NCBI GenBank assembly: GCA_011947345.1
Contig: JAAVTG010000663.1
Location: 1 to 64,000, forward strand
Direction: 5' to 3'
Length of the DNA: 64,000 nt
Source of the DNA: Phytophthora quininea
Taxonomy: Eukaryota > Oomycota > Peronosporomycetes > Peronosporales > Peronosporaceae
The translations under genes and the position numbers were made by a program. The notes beneath the pieces were generated by a model. That model did no database searches and was not told the origin of the DNA. It saw only the letters and a list, made by a program, of their open reading frames with translations. Positions 20,888 through 30,661 of this stretch are shown here, piece by piece. Every line of letters begins with the position of its first letter. The stretch's first letter is position 1.

Positions 20888-21457
20888 TTAGTTCTTCATT
20901 TTCTTCTTCTTGTTGGAGAAGCACTCGCCCCACAGACACACAGTCTTGCCGCGCATGATCTGCGAGAAGGCCTCGAATGTGTACGCTTGGCGGTCGCGAG
21001 CCGCTTCTGCGGTGATCTTCTTGTCTGCCACCAGGGTCTGCTCGGCTGCGTAGAGCATGTCTGGAGCCGAGGCTGCCACGTACTCCTGGATTGGGTACTT
21101 GGCGCCTTCGACGGGCAGAACGCGCTTCTCGGACGGGATCTGGTACGTCTCCAGCAGTAAATGCAGCAGTCTTTCCATCTGCTCCTTGGTGATCTCACGC
21201 GTGTCAATCCCCTTTTTCTCCTCGTCGCTGGCCTCCAGAGCCTCCTCCGCCGGCGCGTTGGTGGCCAGATTGAACAGAATCCGCAACCGTTCGTCGACGC
21301 CGCCCTTGACGGCCATGGAGAAGGCCACCATGAAGGCGTCGATGTCGCTCTTTCGGTCGGCGTCGTAGTCCAGACTGAGCAGCACTCGTTCCAAGTGGTA
21401 GGCCTTGTTGACGCCTGTCGGACAGGACTGGGACAGTTTGAAGCCCAAGTACTGGTC

Positions 21458-21462
21458 AAAGT
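21458..21462. repeat. Target-site duplication, left copy (AAAGT)
   Basis: AAAGT immediately precedes the 5' LTR and is matched by AAAGT immediately after the 3' LTR (28299-28303). Five base pairs is the usual duplication length for gypsy integrases. Confidence 0.93.
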
Positions 21463-21611
21463 TGTGACGGGGTACCGTCACACGGTCGCCGTGCGCCACG
21501 GCGACCAATTAGATTAGCTCTTAGTTTTGTTGGCTCACGGCGCCCGAAGTCGGGCGCCACACAGATTGAATAGCCAGAGTTAAATTCCCCCACAAGCACC
21601 GCCCCGTTACA
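21463..21611 (+). repeat. 5' long terminal repeat
   Basis: 149 bp, TGTGACGGGG...CCCCGTTACA. It contains internal inverted repeats (GGTCGCCGTG/CACGGCGACC and GGCGCCCGA/TCGGGCGCC) that can form hairpins, and the short ends TGT..ACA are inverted. Confidence 0.95.
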
Positions 21612-21613
21612 TC

Positions 21614-21620
21614 TGGTAGC
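21614..21620 (+). other. Putative primer binding site
   Basis: TGGTAGC begins 2 nt after the 5' LTR, the correct place for a minus-strand primer site. TGGTA-starting sites are complementary to tRNA 3' CCA ends, and TGGTAGC resembles initiator-Met tRNA sites used by fungal elements. The match beyond seven bases is not established. Confidence 0.5.
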
Positions 21621-21644
21621 ACTTTGTAGTCCGCCCACACGACC

Positions 21645-22764
21645 ATGAACGTGAACGACGCTTCCAATTTCAACGAAGGGGCTGGTGCCCTTGAGCACGC
21701 CAGCTTCCCCACTTATCCGTGTTTGAGTGGGAGGCGCTACACCGCCTCGCTGCGGTCTCCGGAGAAGGAGTCATCAAGACGTTGCTGACTGCTGGAACGG
21801 AGACTGCCCAACGCCTGGCTGCTCATGAGTTCATGGCGCGTGAGCTCGCTGACCTGCGTCAGCGTGCGACGACTCCCACGCCGACCAAGAACAAGAACGA
21901 CATCGTGAAGCTCGATGTCTCCACCTACAGTGGTGACGGCGACGCTCGCCTCCAGCTGAATCGCTGGTTCTGTGAGATCGACATCGCGATCGAAGCTCGG
22001 CAGTTGTCTACCGAGTTTGCTCGTACCCGGTTCCTATTGTCCAAGTTGACGGGGAAGGCCAAGGAATGGGCGCTCGGCAAACTTGTCGCCGACTCCTCCT
22101 GCTTCTCGACGATGGAGTCGCTCAAGGCAGACCTCCGCCTGGCCTTCGAGCCCCTCAAGACGAGCGTGTCCAACGCTCGGCTTTTCTGTCACTCAAGCAG
22201 GGACGGCTGTCCATGCTCGAATACATTCAGCGGGCACGACACCTGGTGTCGTGCGTCACGACGAATCCGGTGGACATGGCGACTCAAGTCCATGTCTTCA
22301 TCTCTGGTATGAACGCTGGCTACCAGCGTTTCTACCTGACCAGGAAGACGCCAGGGTCCCTTGAAGAAGCCTTCGAGACAGCACTACGTGAAGATTACAG
22401 CGTGTTCGCTTCCGAGGCGTTCTCCCTCGCTACCCCTTCCGTCACGGAGCCTGAGCCCATGGAGCTTGACGACATTCAGGATTACCACGGGCGCCGACGA
22501 TCCGGTCCGGCGCCAACGTCGTCCACCCGACCGCCTCTGGCGGGCCCTAGTCGAGGCACTCGGCCCATGCGGTGCTTCCGCTGTCGCAAGCTTGGACATC
22601 GCGCGGCTGTGTGCCGCGCTCCGCTCCGGTCTTGGCGCATGTTGTCGCCGAAGACGCTGACGGTATCGTCGCCGAGTCAAAAAATGGCGACAACCAGTAG
22701 GCGCGGGGCGCCCTACTGGTCGTGGAAGGAGCGACGGCTCTCTGGTGGCAGAGCCTCCTCCTAG
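21645..22764 (+). CDS. Gypsy gag protein with CCHC zinc knuckle
   Basis: Structural capsid protein. ATG 21645 (MNVNDASNFNEGAG) leads into the gag frame after an apparent one-base loss near 21717. The capsid-like helical region includes LDVSTYSGDGDARLQLNRWF and AKEWALGKLV. A second frame change near 22185 leads to LSLKQGRLSMLEYIQRARHL. A nucleocapsid-type knuckle, CFRCRKLGHRAAVC (CX2CX4HX4C), lies at about 22571-22612. The region ends in a short basic tail at 22764 that overlaps the protease frame by about 20 bp. Confidence 0.85.
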
Positions 22765-24141
22765 CCCTTCCGTGCTTCGTGCACAACTATTTGCCACCAC
22801 CTCCGGCAGCGACACGAGACTGATTGTCCTCAATGTTCACGTTGATGGTGCGAAGCGGCCGCTTCGCGCGCTGCTGGATTCGGGCGCGACGAACAACTTC
22901 GTTCGCGCCGAGAGTTTGTCGGTGCTACCGGCGGACCTGAGCCTTCGCGAAGGTCCGGGGAGATGATCGTGAAATACGCCGATGGCAAGCCACGGCGTAC
23001 GCCGCGGCGCTCTACGACCTTCACGTACGAGTTCGACGGATTCCGAAGCTCCGAAGAGTTCCTCGTGATCGAGCTGAGTGGCTCGTTCGATTGCGTCTTC
23101 GGCATCCCATGGCTCGCCCGTCACCAGCCTGAGATTAACTGGCTGACCGGCACGGTCCGCCCACGTGACATCGACGTGAATGCAGTCCTGGCGTTCTTGC
23201 GCGGAACGCCGAACCGATGGCCGCATGTTGCAGTCATGGACTCCGACTCCATGACCCATGCCGCACCTGAAGTGGGCGATGGCCCTTCGTGTGCGGCATG
23301 CGAGCACGCATCCTGCGCCGGTCTTGAGCAGGTGCCTCAAGACGTGTCTGACGTGGTCGAGCATGGGTTCCCACGTCCCGATGAGCAGTGGCTCTCGACG
23401 GCGGACAACAACGTGGTCGAACAGGGGTTCCCACACCCGGATGAGCAGCGGCTCTCCGTTGACGATAAACAAGAAGATGTGGTTGAGCGTGGCCTCCCAC
23501 GCGCGGTCGAGCAGGGACTCCCGCATGTGGTCGAGCAGGAGCTCTCTGATGAAGTTGACGCCGATGTCGTGTCCCGGCGTCTGAATACAGCAGACTTGGT
23601 CGAGCGTGGTCTCCCACTGCCTGCTACCGATGCGTTCACCCGGCCAGTCCGTCGCCGTGGGCGCCGCCAGCCTCGGCGTCCCCGCGCTCCTCCGAGCGAG
23701 TCAGACACATCTGACTCCGAGGTTATCTCTGTTCTGGTGCGAGATGACGCGGCGACGAACCCGCGCACGCGCGACGTCGAGGTCGCACGTCCTCCGTGCG
23801 ACGCACCCGAGATCACCAAGTTGCCTGGTCTGTCGTGGAAACACTTCCTCCACGACTTGAAACATGGTGAGATCGAGCAGGTTTGCATGATCGTCGCGGA
23901 CAACTCCGCGACCATCACGGCTGTCGATATTGACGCTGGCGACCAAGCCTTCGATGCCCGGAAACGCCCGCAAGGCGCTGAGCCTAAGTCTGTCCGCGAA
24001 GCCCGCTACTTGGCTCAGTCGTTACCGGCACTTGAAGCCGCTGGTAACCCAGTTGCTCCGCTGGTTCGCGAGTTCATCGACATCTTCCCCGACAAGGTTC
24101 CGGCTGAACTCCCCCGATCGTGGTGTTCGACACGAAATTGA
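22745..24141 (+). CDS. Gypsy aspartic protease and long linker of the pol polyprotein
   Basis: The retropepsin motif LLDSGATNNFV lies at about 22870-22903, followed after a frame change near 22960 by a second protease strand region (FDCVFGIPWLARHQP, about 23088-23130). Protease-to-RT spacing is unusually long and holds a hydrophilic linker with six degenerate VVE-GFP-like repeats (23353-23637), a basic RRRGRR patch and a Ser/Asp-rich stretch. The end (FIDIFPDKVPAELP) is the usual lead-in to gypsy RT. An extra C in the C5 run near 24112 shifts the frame into the RT. The whole is expected to be part of one pol polyprotein. Confidence 0.85.
23353..23637 (+). repeat. Degenerate tandem repeats in the protease-RT linker
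   Basis: Six copies of a V-V-E-x-G-[FL]-P-like motif start at 23353, 23413, 23479, 23503, 23527 and 23596. The first two copies share VVE-GFP-PDEQ-LS and are 60 bp apart. Spacing between the rest varies from 24 to 69 bp. The underlying DNA repeats GTGGTCGAGC. Confidence 0.7.
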
Positions 24142-26551
24142 TCTCGTTCCCGGATCGAAGTACTGTGTGACGCGACAATGGCCGCTTCCCCGCGACCAAG
24201 TCGAAGCAATTGATGCGTTCTTCGAGGGTCGCCGGCAAGCCGGCCACGTCCGTGAAAGCCTCTCTCCACACTCCAGTCCTACGTTCTGTGTGAAGAAGGC
24301 GACGGGCGGTTGGCGCATTGTCCACGCCTTCAACAAGCTCAATGACGCCACCATCCCAGCACAAACGCCGATCCCACGGAAGGACATGGTGCTCGACACT
24401 ATGTCTGGCAGCACCGTGTACAGTGCTATCGACCTGATGGATGGCTTCTACCAAATCTTGATGCGTGAAGAAGACGTGCCGTTAACCGCGGTCAGCACGC
24501 CCAGCGGAATGTTGTGGGAATGGCTCGTGATGCCGCAGGGGCTCAAGAACGCCCCTGCCACATTCAACCGCATGGTGTCCAATCTTCTTCGCCCGTATCG
24601 AGACTTCGCGCCCAGCTACTTCGACGACATCTTCATTCACAGTCGTGCCGAGAGCGGCACGACGGACGTCGACATCCACCTTCAACACCTCCGCAAGGTG
24701 TTCGAGGTGATGCGGGAACACAAGCTGTACGCCAACTTGAAGAAATGCATCTTCTGCGCTCCCGAGATCCCGGTACTCGGGAGCTACGTCAGCAAAGACG
24801 GCGTTCGAGCCGACCCGGAGAAGATCGCGGCGATCTGCTCTTGGCCAACCCCGCTGGACCAGAAGCAGCTCCGGCAGTGGCTCGGACTCGCCACTTATCT
24901 CCACCACTACTCGAAGAACTTCGCTTCGACTGTTCGGCCGCTGTCGCAACTCCTGAAAGCCGACGCCACGTGGTCGTGGCGCCCCGAGCACCAAGCAGCC
25001 TTCGACGCGGTGAAGACAAGCTTATCCACCGCGCCAGTCCTAATGCTCCCGGACCACTCGAAGTCTTTTCACGTGGTGTGTGACGCGAGCGACTTCGCGA
25101 TCGGTTGCGCCTTGATGCAGTTCGACGACACTGGTCGCGAACGAGTGGTGAGCTACCAGTCGCGTCAACTGAAGCCTGCGGAGCGGAATTATCCAGTCCA
25201 CGACAAGGAGCTGTTGGCGATGCGATACGCCCTCATCAAGTTCCGCGTGTATCTCTTGGGCGAGCAGACCTTCGTGGTCTACACGGATCACGCGTCGCTG
25301 CGGACAGCGACCAAGAGTCCCCACTTGTCCCAGCGCATGGCGCGTTGGCTGTCGCTCTTCTCGGAGTACAACTTCGTCGTTCACTACAAGCCGGGCAAGA
25401 CCAACATCCTTGCCGACGCACTCTCGCGTCGCCCAGATTACGTGCAATCGGGTCGCCATGCGATTGGCGACGAGGATGACGACGAATGCGCAATGTGCAC
25501 CGCTGATGACATCGCTGCTGTTGAAGTCGCAGCGTCCACTCCGCTCCGCAACCTGATCGCGGCCGCGTACGAGTCGGACGCAGCGTGCTCCGAATTGATT
25601 AAGTACCTGAGAGAACCATCAGACGCGGCGCGGCGCCGCTTGTCCCTTCGCAGTCGCGCCCGTGTTGACCGCTACAGTCTCGATGGGGATCTGCTGACCT
25701 TCCGCGTCGATCGCGCGGACCCGCCACGCATAGTCGTCCCGCTTGACGACGACCTCAGAGCCCGACTGATCCATGAGTTTCACGATACCCCTAGCGGCGG
25801 CCACCTCGGACGCGAGAAAACATTCGCGTCACTATCGCGCGACTTCTACTGGCCACACATGTACAAGTGGGTACGCAAGTGGGTCCGCTCCTGTGAAGTG
25901 TGCCAGCGTGTCAAGCCTTCGCCGTCGAAGCGAGCCCCGCTTCGACCTCTTCCAGTCGCGACGGGTCCGTGGACATCGGTCAGCATGGATTTCGTTTTTG
26001 GTCTGCCACGAGACGCTCAAGGCCGCACAGGCATACTTGTTTTCGTCGACCGATTTAGCAAGATGGCCCACCTTGCTCCCGTTGCCTCATCGATCACCGC
26101 GTCTCAGTCGGCGGCGCTGTTTCTCGACACAGTGTATCGCCACCATGGACTTCCATCCTCAATTGTATCCGATCGAGACCCGCGTTTTACCGCAGCTTTC
26201 TGGACGGAACTCTTCAAACTTGTCGGGACGCGGTTGGCGATGTCCACCGCGTCACATCCTGAGACCGATGGCCAGACCGAACGAGTTAACCGGGTTGTCG
26301 AAGACGTGCTGCGGAGTTACGCCACGTCATTCACGTCATGGAGCTCTTTCCTGCCGATGGTGGAGTTCGCCATCAATAACGCCGTGCACGCGTCAACTGG
26401 CCTGACGCCATTCTTCGTCAACTTTGGCCGTCACCCGCGCGTTCCGGCGCTCCTTGGGCTGGAGCGCCCCTCCCAGTTCAGCTGTCAGGGACCCACGACG
26501 TTGCGACCTCCACTTCCACTGGTGTCGCCTCCGCAGCGCCGCACGAGTTGA
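24100..26551 (+). CDS. Gypsy reverse transcriptase, RNase H and integrase core
   Basis: RT core with FCVKKATGGWRIVHAFNKLN, the catalytic box SYFDDIFIHS (YFDD at 24617-24628) and VLGSYVSKDGV. RNase H follows with CDASDFAIGCALMQ, HDKELLAMRYAL and YTDHASL, then NILADALSRRPDY. The integrase has an HHCC-type zinc finger (HEFHDTPSGGHLG...CEVCQ) and a DDE core (MDFVFGLP, IVSDRDPRFT, TDGQTERVNR). All catalytic acids are present. The frame is continuous from about 24115 to about 26470, then shifts at a C-rich run. It copies element RNA into cDN­A and integrates it. Confidence 0.95.
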
Positions 26552-27552
26552 CCGCTAACCCCAATGTGAACGCGGTGACCACGAGGTCTTCCACGCGGGA
26601 CTCCAGCCAGGGTCCTCTTACACGGGCCGCCGCGCGAGCGTCGGCTGCTTCTCCACGAGATGTTGCTGCTTGGACCAGTCGGACGCTGATCAACCCGCGT
26701 CCGCGTCGCGCAGCTGAGCTTCGCACTGCACCTGATTCGGTCTCGGCTACTGGGCCTCCGCCGTCAAACTTTGCGCCCAACGCGGCGCCGCAGCGGAGCG
26801 ACACTGCGGCTGTCCATGAGTTCGTGCAACAGCGCGCGGCGATTGTCCGCTACGTCCGCGACGCGATCGCTGCTGCCGTCGATCGCCAGAAGGAGAATGC
26901 GGACCGCAGCGGACGCCGAAACGTGGAAAGGTTCCACGTTGGGGACCAGGTCCTATTATCTACCAATGGGATTTCCCCAACCCTTGTGACGAATCTGGGC
27001 GCAAACAAGCTCGCGCCACGGTACATTGGCCCATTCAAGGTGTTAAAGGTCATTGGAGATGCTTATCGGCTACAACTACCATCTGCCCTGCGACTACACC
27101 CGACGTTTTACGTCGGTCGTCTGCGCCGCTACCGCCCGGCGTCGATCCCTAGCGATAATCCGGTGCCGCGTGACGCGGCACCCACAACATCTGCCGCAAC
27201 GCTCGATTCTCCCGCTCCAGCTGCTCCACGCAGCTCTCCAGGCGCTCCAGACGACGCGCCATCGCCCACTCGCGCTCGGTTCCTTCGCGACGGCCCGGCT
27301 CCGCTTGTTGATCGCGATGGTAACTTTCGTCACATTGTGGAAGCCATCCTTGATCACGACGACTCCACCGGTAGTCGCAGCGCTCGTCGCTGCGACGGGG
27401 ATATCCCGAGCTCCCGCCGGTATCTGGTCCGGTGGATTGGACCGCTGGACGACAGCTGGGAGCCGCGGGAGGTGCTGCTAGCGGACGTTCCGGACTGCGT
27501 GGAGGCGTACGAGGCAGGCCTTCCACGGGGCGCGACTCCTCGCCGCGCCTAG
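26470..27552 (+). CDS. Integrase C-terminal tail with GPY/F module and chromodomain
   Basis: Continuation of pol in the next frame. A low-complexity Thr/Ala/Arg region is followed by the GPY/F module (KLAPRYIGPFKVLKVIGDAY, about 27008-27067) and a chromodomain: FRHIVEAILDHD...RRYLVRWIGPLDDSWEPREVL (about 27324-27480). The chromodomain marks the element as a chromovirus; in that clade it can steer integration to particular chromatin. The stop is at 27550-27552. The last 404 bp overlap the antisense ORF. Confidence 0.9.
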   Translation, partial: LPVQLSGTHDVATSTSTGVASAAPHELTANPNVNAVTTRSSTRDSSQGPLTRAAARASAASPRDVAAWTSRTLINPRPRRAAELRTAPDSVSATGPPPSNFAPNAAPQRSDTAAVHEFVQQRAAIVRYVRDAIAAAVDRQKENADRSGRRNVERFHVGDQVLLSTNGISPTLVTNLGANKLAPRYIGPFKVLKVIGDAYRLQLPSALRLHPTFYVGRLRRYRPASIPSDNPVPRDAAPTTSAATLDSPAPAAPRSSPGAPDDAPSPTRARFLRDGPAPLVDRDGNFRHIVEAILDHDDSTGSRSARRCDGDIPSSRRYLVRWIGPLDDSWEPREVLLADVPDCVEAYEAGLPRGATPRRA

Positions 27553-28054
27553 CCTCGTGCAGCGCTCGCTGGAACAGCCCCACCAGCTTGCGCTCGGCTT
27601 CGGAAAGGGGTGTGGCGCTTGTGATGCGCTCCCAAACAGCGTCACTTGGTCGCGGTACGCTGTACCCGCGACAACTTGGACATCCGATGCGATAATGAGC
27701 GAAGCAGCAGTCGCGGTCGGCATCCCATGACAACTCGCAAATCTGGACCGCCAAGGCCCCCACGGAGAAGCGCGAGTGCTGCTCCTCGCGCTGCAGGAGT
27801 TTCTGCTGGAACGCCGCTGGCCCCTCCGTGTTCCAGCGGTTGACGAACGCCGTCCAGGACCGATCCATCGACTGCGCGGTGACGCTGCCGATCGCAGCGT
27901 CGGGTTTGCTTCGCGTGGCGCGCCAGCGGCTAAACAGCGCACGCATTTCGCTGTCACTGAGGGCGTTGTCGAAGCCACTGCAGTCCGTGAAGGCCCAACG
28001 CTCCAGGACCTCCTCGTACGTCACGAGCTCGGCGTCCACGGTGTCTCTGTCCAT
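27149..28054 (-). CDS. Antisense accessory ORF of the chromovirus, unknown function
   Basis: 301-codon uninterrupted ORF opposite to pol, from ATG 28054 to 27149. About 500 bp of it (27553-28054) lies beyond the pol stop, where no plus-strand gene competes. Features: an acidic N-terminus (MDRDTVDAELVTYEEVLERW), a Cys/His cluster CCFAHYRIGCPSCRGYSVP, a Pro/Ser-rich middle, and a C-terminal coiled coil (RRLERLESCVEQLEREN RAL-type heptads). I recall similar hypothetical proteins being frequent in Phytophthora gene sets, consistent with an element-borne gene, but I cannot check this here. It could be transcribed from the 3' LTR in reverse. Function is not known. Confidence 0.6.
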   Translation of the reverse strand: MDRDTVDAELVTYEEVLERWAFTDCSGFDNALSDSEMRALFSRWRATRSKPDAAIGSVTAQSMDRSWTAFVNRWNTEGPAAFQQKLLQREEQHSRFSVGALAVQICELSWDADRDCCFAHYRIGCPSCRGYSVPRPSDAVWERITSATPLSEAERKLVGLFQRALHEARRGEESRPVEGLPRTPPRSPERPLAAPPAAPSCRPAVQSTGPDTGGSSGYPRRSDERCDYRWSRRDQGWLPQCDESYHRDQQAEPGRREGTEREWAMARRLERLESCVEQLERENRALRQMLWVPRHAAPDYR

Positions 28055-28140
28055 GTTCGTACTGCTGCTGTCGCGGGTGGCTCTTTCGATTGTGAAGAGC
28101 TCACCAAGCTGTTTGGGATCATCGCAGCTTCAACCTTACG

Positions 28141-28149
28141 TAGGGGTGG
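28141..28149 (+). other. Putative polypurine tract
   Basis: TAGGGGTGG abuts the 3' LTR, the position of the plus-strand primer. It is short and interrupted by T. Confidence 0.5.
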
Positions 28150-28298
28150 TGTGACGGGGTACCGTCACACGGTCGCCGTGCGCCACGGCGACCAATTAGA
28201 TTAGCTCTTAGTTTTGTTGGCTCACGGCGCCCGAAGTCGGGCGCCACACAGATTGAATAGCCAGAGTTAAATTCCCCCACAAGCACCGCCCCGTTACA
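28150..28298 (+). repeat. 3' long terminal repeat
   Basis: 149 bp, same ends and apparently the same sequence as the 5' copy. Confidence 0.95.
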
Positions 28299-28303
28299 AA
28301 AGT
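28299..28303. repeat. Target-site duplication, right copy (AAAGT)
   Basis: Matches 21458-21462. Removing one copy plus the element restores the host reading frame exactly. Confidence 0.93.
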
Positions 28304-28998
28304 GCTGCATGCTGGCCTTGCCCGACGGGAAGGCTCGCGTCACGCCGTCGCGCACCTCCTCGAATGTCTTGGGTCTGTCCAAACATAGACAGATAACAGC
28401 GTTAGAAGGGGGCAAGCTGGATGTGCTGCGCTTGGAAAAACGATGCTGACGCACGTAATGCTGTTGCTGGAGCGCAGCTCCCAGGCCTCGTAGGGCGAGA
28501 TGACGGCCCGCTCGGCGATCGGCGTCTGCAGGGCCTCGAAGTTCTTCTTGCCGCGCTGGCCGCGGTAGATGTAGAGGCCGATGCTCAGCAGGATACCGCC
28601 CAGCGTGATGCCCGGGTTGCGGCTGAACCAGCCAGGCTTGTATTTGGGCTGCTCGCCGTCGGCGGACGCTGCACCTGAGGCCCCAGCGGCTGCAGAGGTG
28701 GGTGGCGGCGGTGGCGACGTGGAGAAGCGACTGGCCTGCTGCAAGCGCCGCAGCTGGGCCGGAGACGCACGCAGGCGGCGCGCGTAGAGCATCATTGCGC
28801 CAAGGTTGTGTGGAGCCGATGCCGATCAGAAAATTAGCCAATGATCGATGGCGGCCGCCGAGCAAATGAACTTCTTCGCTGCAAGCGCCCCGGAGACGCC
28901 TCCGCTGCATCCACCGCCAGCATTATAGTGACCCCAATGGGGTTGGCCCAGACAGCAGGAAAGAGAAATCATCGAACGTTATGGAAATGTATGGCTCG

Positions 28999-30216
28999 CT
29001 AAATATCGTCATCCGTAGCTGCCGTTCGTCCTAGCTCCTGCCAGTTGTCGACGTATTCGTCGTAGTCGAGAGCCGCAGCCCACTGGAACATTTCTTCCGC
29101 CTCGGCCTCCCAGTTCTCGTCGTCAAAGTCCACGTCGAAGAGCACTTTGGGCTGGTCGTCGCCGTCATCTTGAGGTCGCTCAGCAGCGGTGAGAAGTCCT
29201 TTCGAGTAGAGTTTCTGCATCCACACGCGCTTCTTGTGCCGTCGAATGCGTTCGCGGTCCTGCTGCCGAACGAGTTTGGAGTAGTGGAAACCCTCGATCG
29301 CTCGCCGTCCGCCGGTGGCTTGAGCAATTGGGTCGGCGTTCGCTTCCGCCAGCACTTTTGCAGTCACAGGACGCCACCCGTTGTTCTCGAGACGCCGGTA
29401 CCACAATCGCGTGTCTTGCTCCTGCTGCCGAGCGCGGTAGTAGGAATTCCCCACTCGAATGTACGTGATGCTGCCAGCCTGCCCTCGGTGTTTCTTCTGG
29501 TGCGAGTGATTCGTAGGTGCAACCTGCCGTGCCACCGTGTAGTCCTTGGGACTGAAAGCGCCGAGGTCGCACACTGGTTTTCGCGTGAAGATTTTGTAGT
29601 AGATCGTCGGTGGGAAGGACAATCCGCCGAGTCGAAAGCGAACTTGAGCTCCCATCGAGGCGTCAAGAAGACCAGCCTCTGATGGATTAATGGCTCGAAG
29701 CATACGAGCGGGGTCACCAGCGCTGCGGAACGCCAGGAGGTCTCGGTAGTATCGGAAAATACGTCGATGAGTGTAGCTCTTCCAAGCTCCTTGAATACAC
29801 AACGCCGCCAAGTTTGTGGGTGTCAGCATTGCTGAGCGTGGTTGTGCCTGCCGTTGATACAATTTGTGCTGGTAGTGCGACTTCCACGCGTATTGAATTT
29901 GTAGGGCTGCGATATGATAAAGAGGGAAGCGCTCCAGTTCCGTGCGCCAGCGTTGGCGCTGCATTTTGAACCAGGCCTGTAGCTTCGTAGCCACGAAGTG
30001 GTGAAAGCCACGGTCATCAGAAAAGCGGCCACCGTGACCAACAAATTGCTGCATCGGACTTCGAATGCGCACAACTTTCGGAGACGTATCGACACTTTTG
30101 GCACCGTGTAGCAGGTGGCGCTTTCGGCAAAGCATTCCTCGAACACGTTTCTGAATGAGAATGACCGACAAATTTTGCGCAGCCATCGGGAACTCCCAGG
30201 GCCTCAGAATAATCTC
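28999..30216 (-). CDS. IQ-motif protein of the C11orf65/MFI type
   Basis: 395 aa from ATG 30186, or longer if spliced. The N-terminal part has calmodulin-binding IQ-like motifs (ILIQKRVRGMLCRKR, ALQIQYAWKSHYQHK, ALCIQGAWKSYTHRR). The C-terminal part has the signature of the vertebrate C11orf65/MFI family: RAINPSEAGLLDASMGAQVR, FRLGGLSFPPTIYYKIFTRK and NNGWRPV. The human protein is linked to mitochondrial fission, but a role in oomycetes is unknown. The C-terminus is acidic. A strong intron acceptor (CTAACTC...TTTTAG, ending at 30217) lies just before the coding frame, and EIILRPWEFP precedes the Met, so an upstream exon is likely. No frame break is seen. Confidence 0.8.
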   Translation of the reverse strand, partial: EIILRPWEFPMAAQNLSVILIQKRVRGMLCRKRHLLHGAKSVDTSPKVVRIRSPMQQFVGHGGRFSDDRGFHHFVATKLQAWFKMQRQRWRTELERFPLYHIAALQIQYAWKSHYQHKLYQRQAQPRSAMLTPTNLAALCIQGAWKSYTHRRIFRYYRDLLAFRSAGDPARMLRAINPSEAGLLDASMGAQVRFRLGGLSFPPTIYYKIFTRKPVCDLGAFSPKDYTVARQVAPTNHSHQKKHRGQAGSITYIRVGNSYYRARQQEQDTRLWYRRLENNGWRPVTAKVLAEANADPIAQATGGRRAIEGFHYSKLVRQQDRERIRRHKKRVWMQKLYSKGLLTAAERPQDDGDDQPKVLFDVDFDDENWEAEAEEMFQWAAALDYDEYVDNWQELGRTAATDDDI

Positions 30217-30661
30217 CTAAAAGCGGTGAGTTAGTATGAACGCTTGCAGCTTTGAAAATCCGTCCAAAACGCACCCGCTTTTCAGCACGTGACTTGCGCA
30301 TGAACAGCGACTCCCACGGAAGTGAGCGCCTGATCCGCTTCGTCCTTCGGGTTTTCGGTTCATGACGAGTTTGAAATTTGCTACACGGAAAACAAAAACT
30401 AACGTCAGTTGCTGGGAAAGATGTGCTAACTGCAAGAAAACCCCACCTCTGGTAGCGTCCGCGCTTGAAGCCGAGCTCCCGAACCCGCTGCATGACAGCC
30501 ACTCTTACCGGCATTTTTTTTCCAGTCAAGGGAGTGCTGTGTCGGTTTGCTTGTGAGCAATGAAGTTTTGGTCGATGAGGTTTGCTTCGCTTCGGAAGCT
30601 ATTTTGAAGCCCAACGCCACCACCCTGTTTTATCTTGTTGTTGTTCATTCGTGATTTTAGA
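30217..30661 (-). other. Probable upstream exon(s)/intron of the IQ protein and promoter of the TPR gene
   Basis: On the minus strand a basic open segment (RHEPKTRRTKRIRRSLPW, about 30360-30300) precedes a possible donor GTGCGT near 30275 that would pair with the acceptor at 30217. A second candidate intron lies around 30440-30385 (GTTAGC...TGTAG). I could not build one consistent frame, so the 5' end of the IQ gene is unresolved. On the plus strand, TTCATTCG at about 30645 resembles an Inr for the TPR gene. Confidence 0.35.

Larger units (their letters stand above)
21463..28298 (+). mobile_element. Ty3/gypsy chromovirus (LTR retrotransposon), recently inserted
   Basis: 6,836-bp element bounded by two 149-bp LTRs that begin TG and end CA and appear identical by eye. 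It is flanked by the 5-bp target duplication AAAGT. Order: LTR, primer binding site, gag with a CCHC knuckle, aspartic protease, RT, RNase H, integrase, chromodomain, LTR, i.e. the Metaviridae/gypsy order. An additional antisense ORF lies at the 3' end. Frame changes near 21717, 22185, 22720, 22960, 24112 and 26470 fit the homopolymer error seen in single-copy genes. I therefore cannot say that the element is dead. Identical LTRs imply little time since integration. Confidence 0.95.
20888..28795 (-). pseudogene. Mitochondrial EF-hand-like membrane protein gene split by a retrotransposon
   Basis: Exon 1 (28795-28455) encodes a mitochondrial-type leader (MMLYARRLRASPAQLRRLQQ) and a membrane segment (ITLGGILLSIGLYIYRG). 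An 80-bp intron (28375-28454) follows. Exon 2 begins at 28374 and is interrupted after MQHF by the gypsy element. On the far side (21457-20888) it resumes with DQYLGFKLSQSCPTGVNKAY, a segment DYDADRKSDIDAFM resembling an EF-hand loop, and a Lys-rich end. Counting the duplicated AAAGT once, the exons total 987 nt, exactly 328 codons plus... a stop within 329 codons, with no frame break. So the gene was intact until insertion. As assembled it would be truncated a few residues after MQHF. The family and Ca2+ binding are inferred. Confidence 0.8.

Noticed and set aside
21456..21698. ORFs inside and across the LTRs (e.g. 21456-21698 minus, 28119-28910 minus)
   Set aside because: They arise from LTR sequence read through into the host exon; not independent genes.
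29999..30550. Separate basic protein encoded by the 170-codon minus ORF at 30017-30529
   Set aside because: Its 3' half is antisense-frame overlap with the IQ protein; the rest fits better as unresolved 5' exon/intron sequence of that gene.
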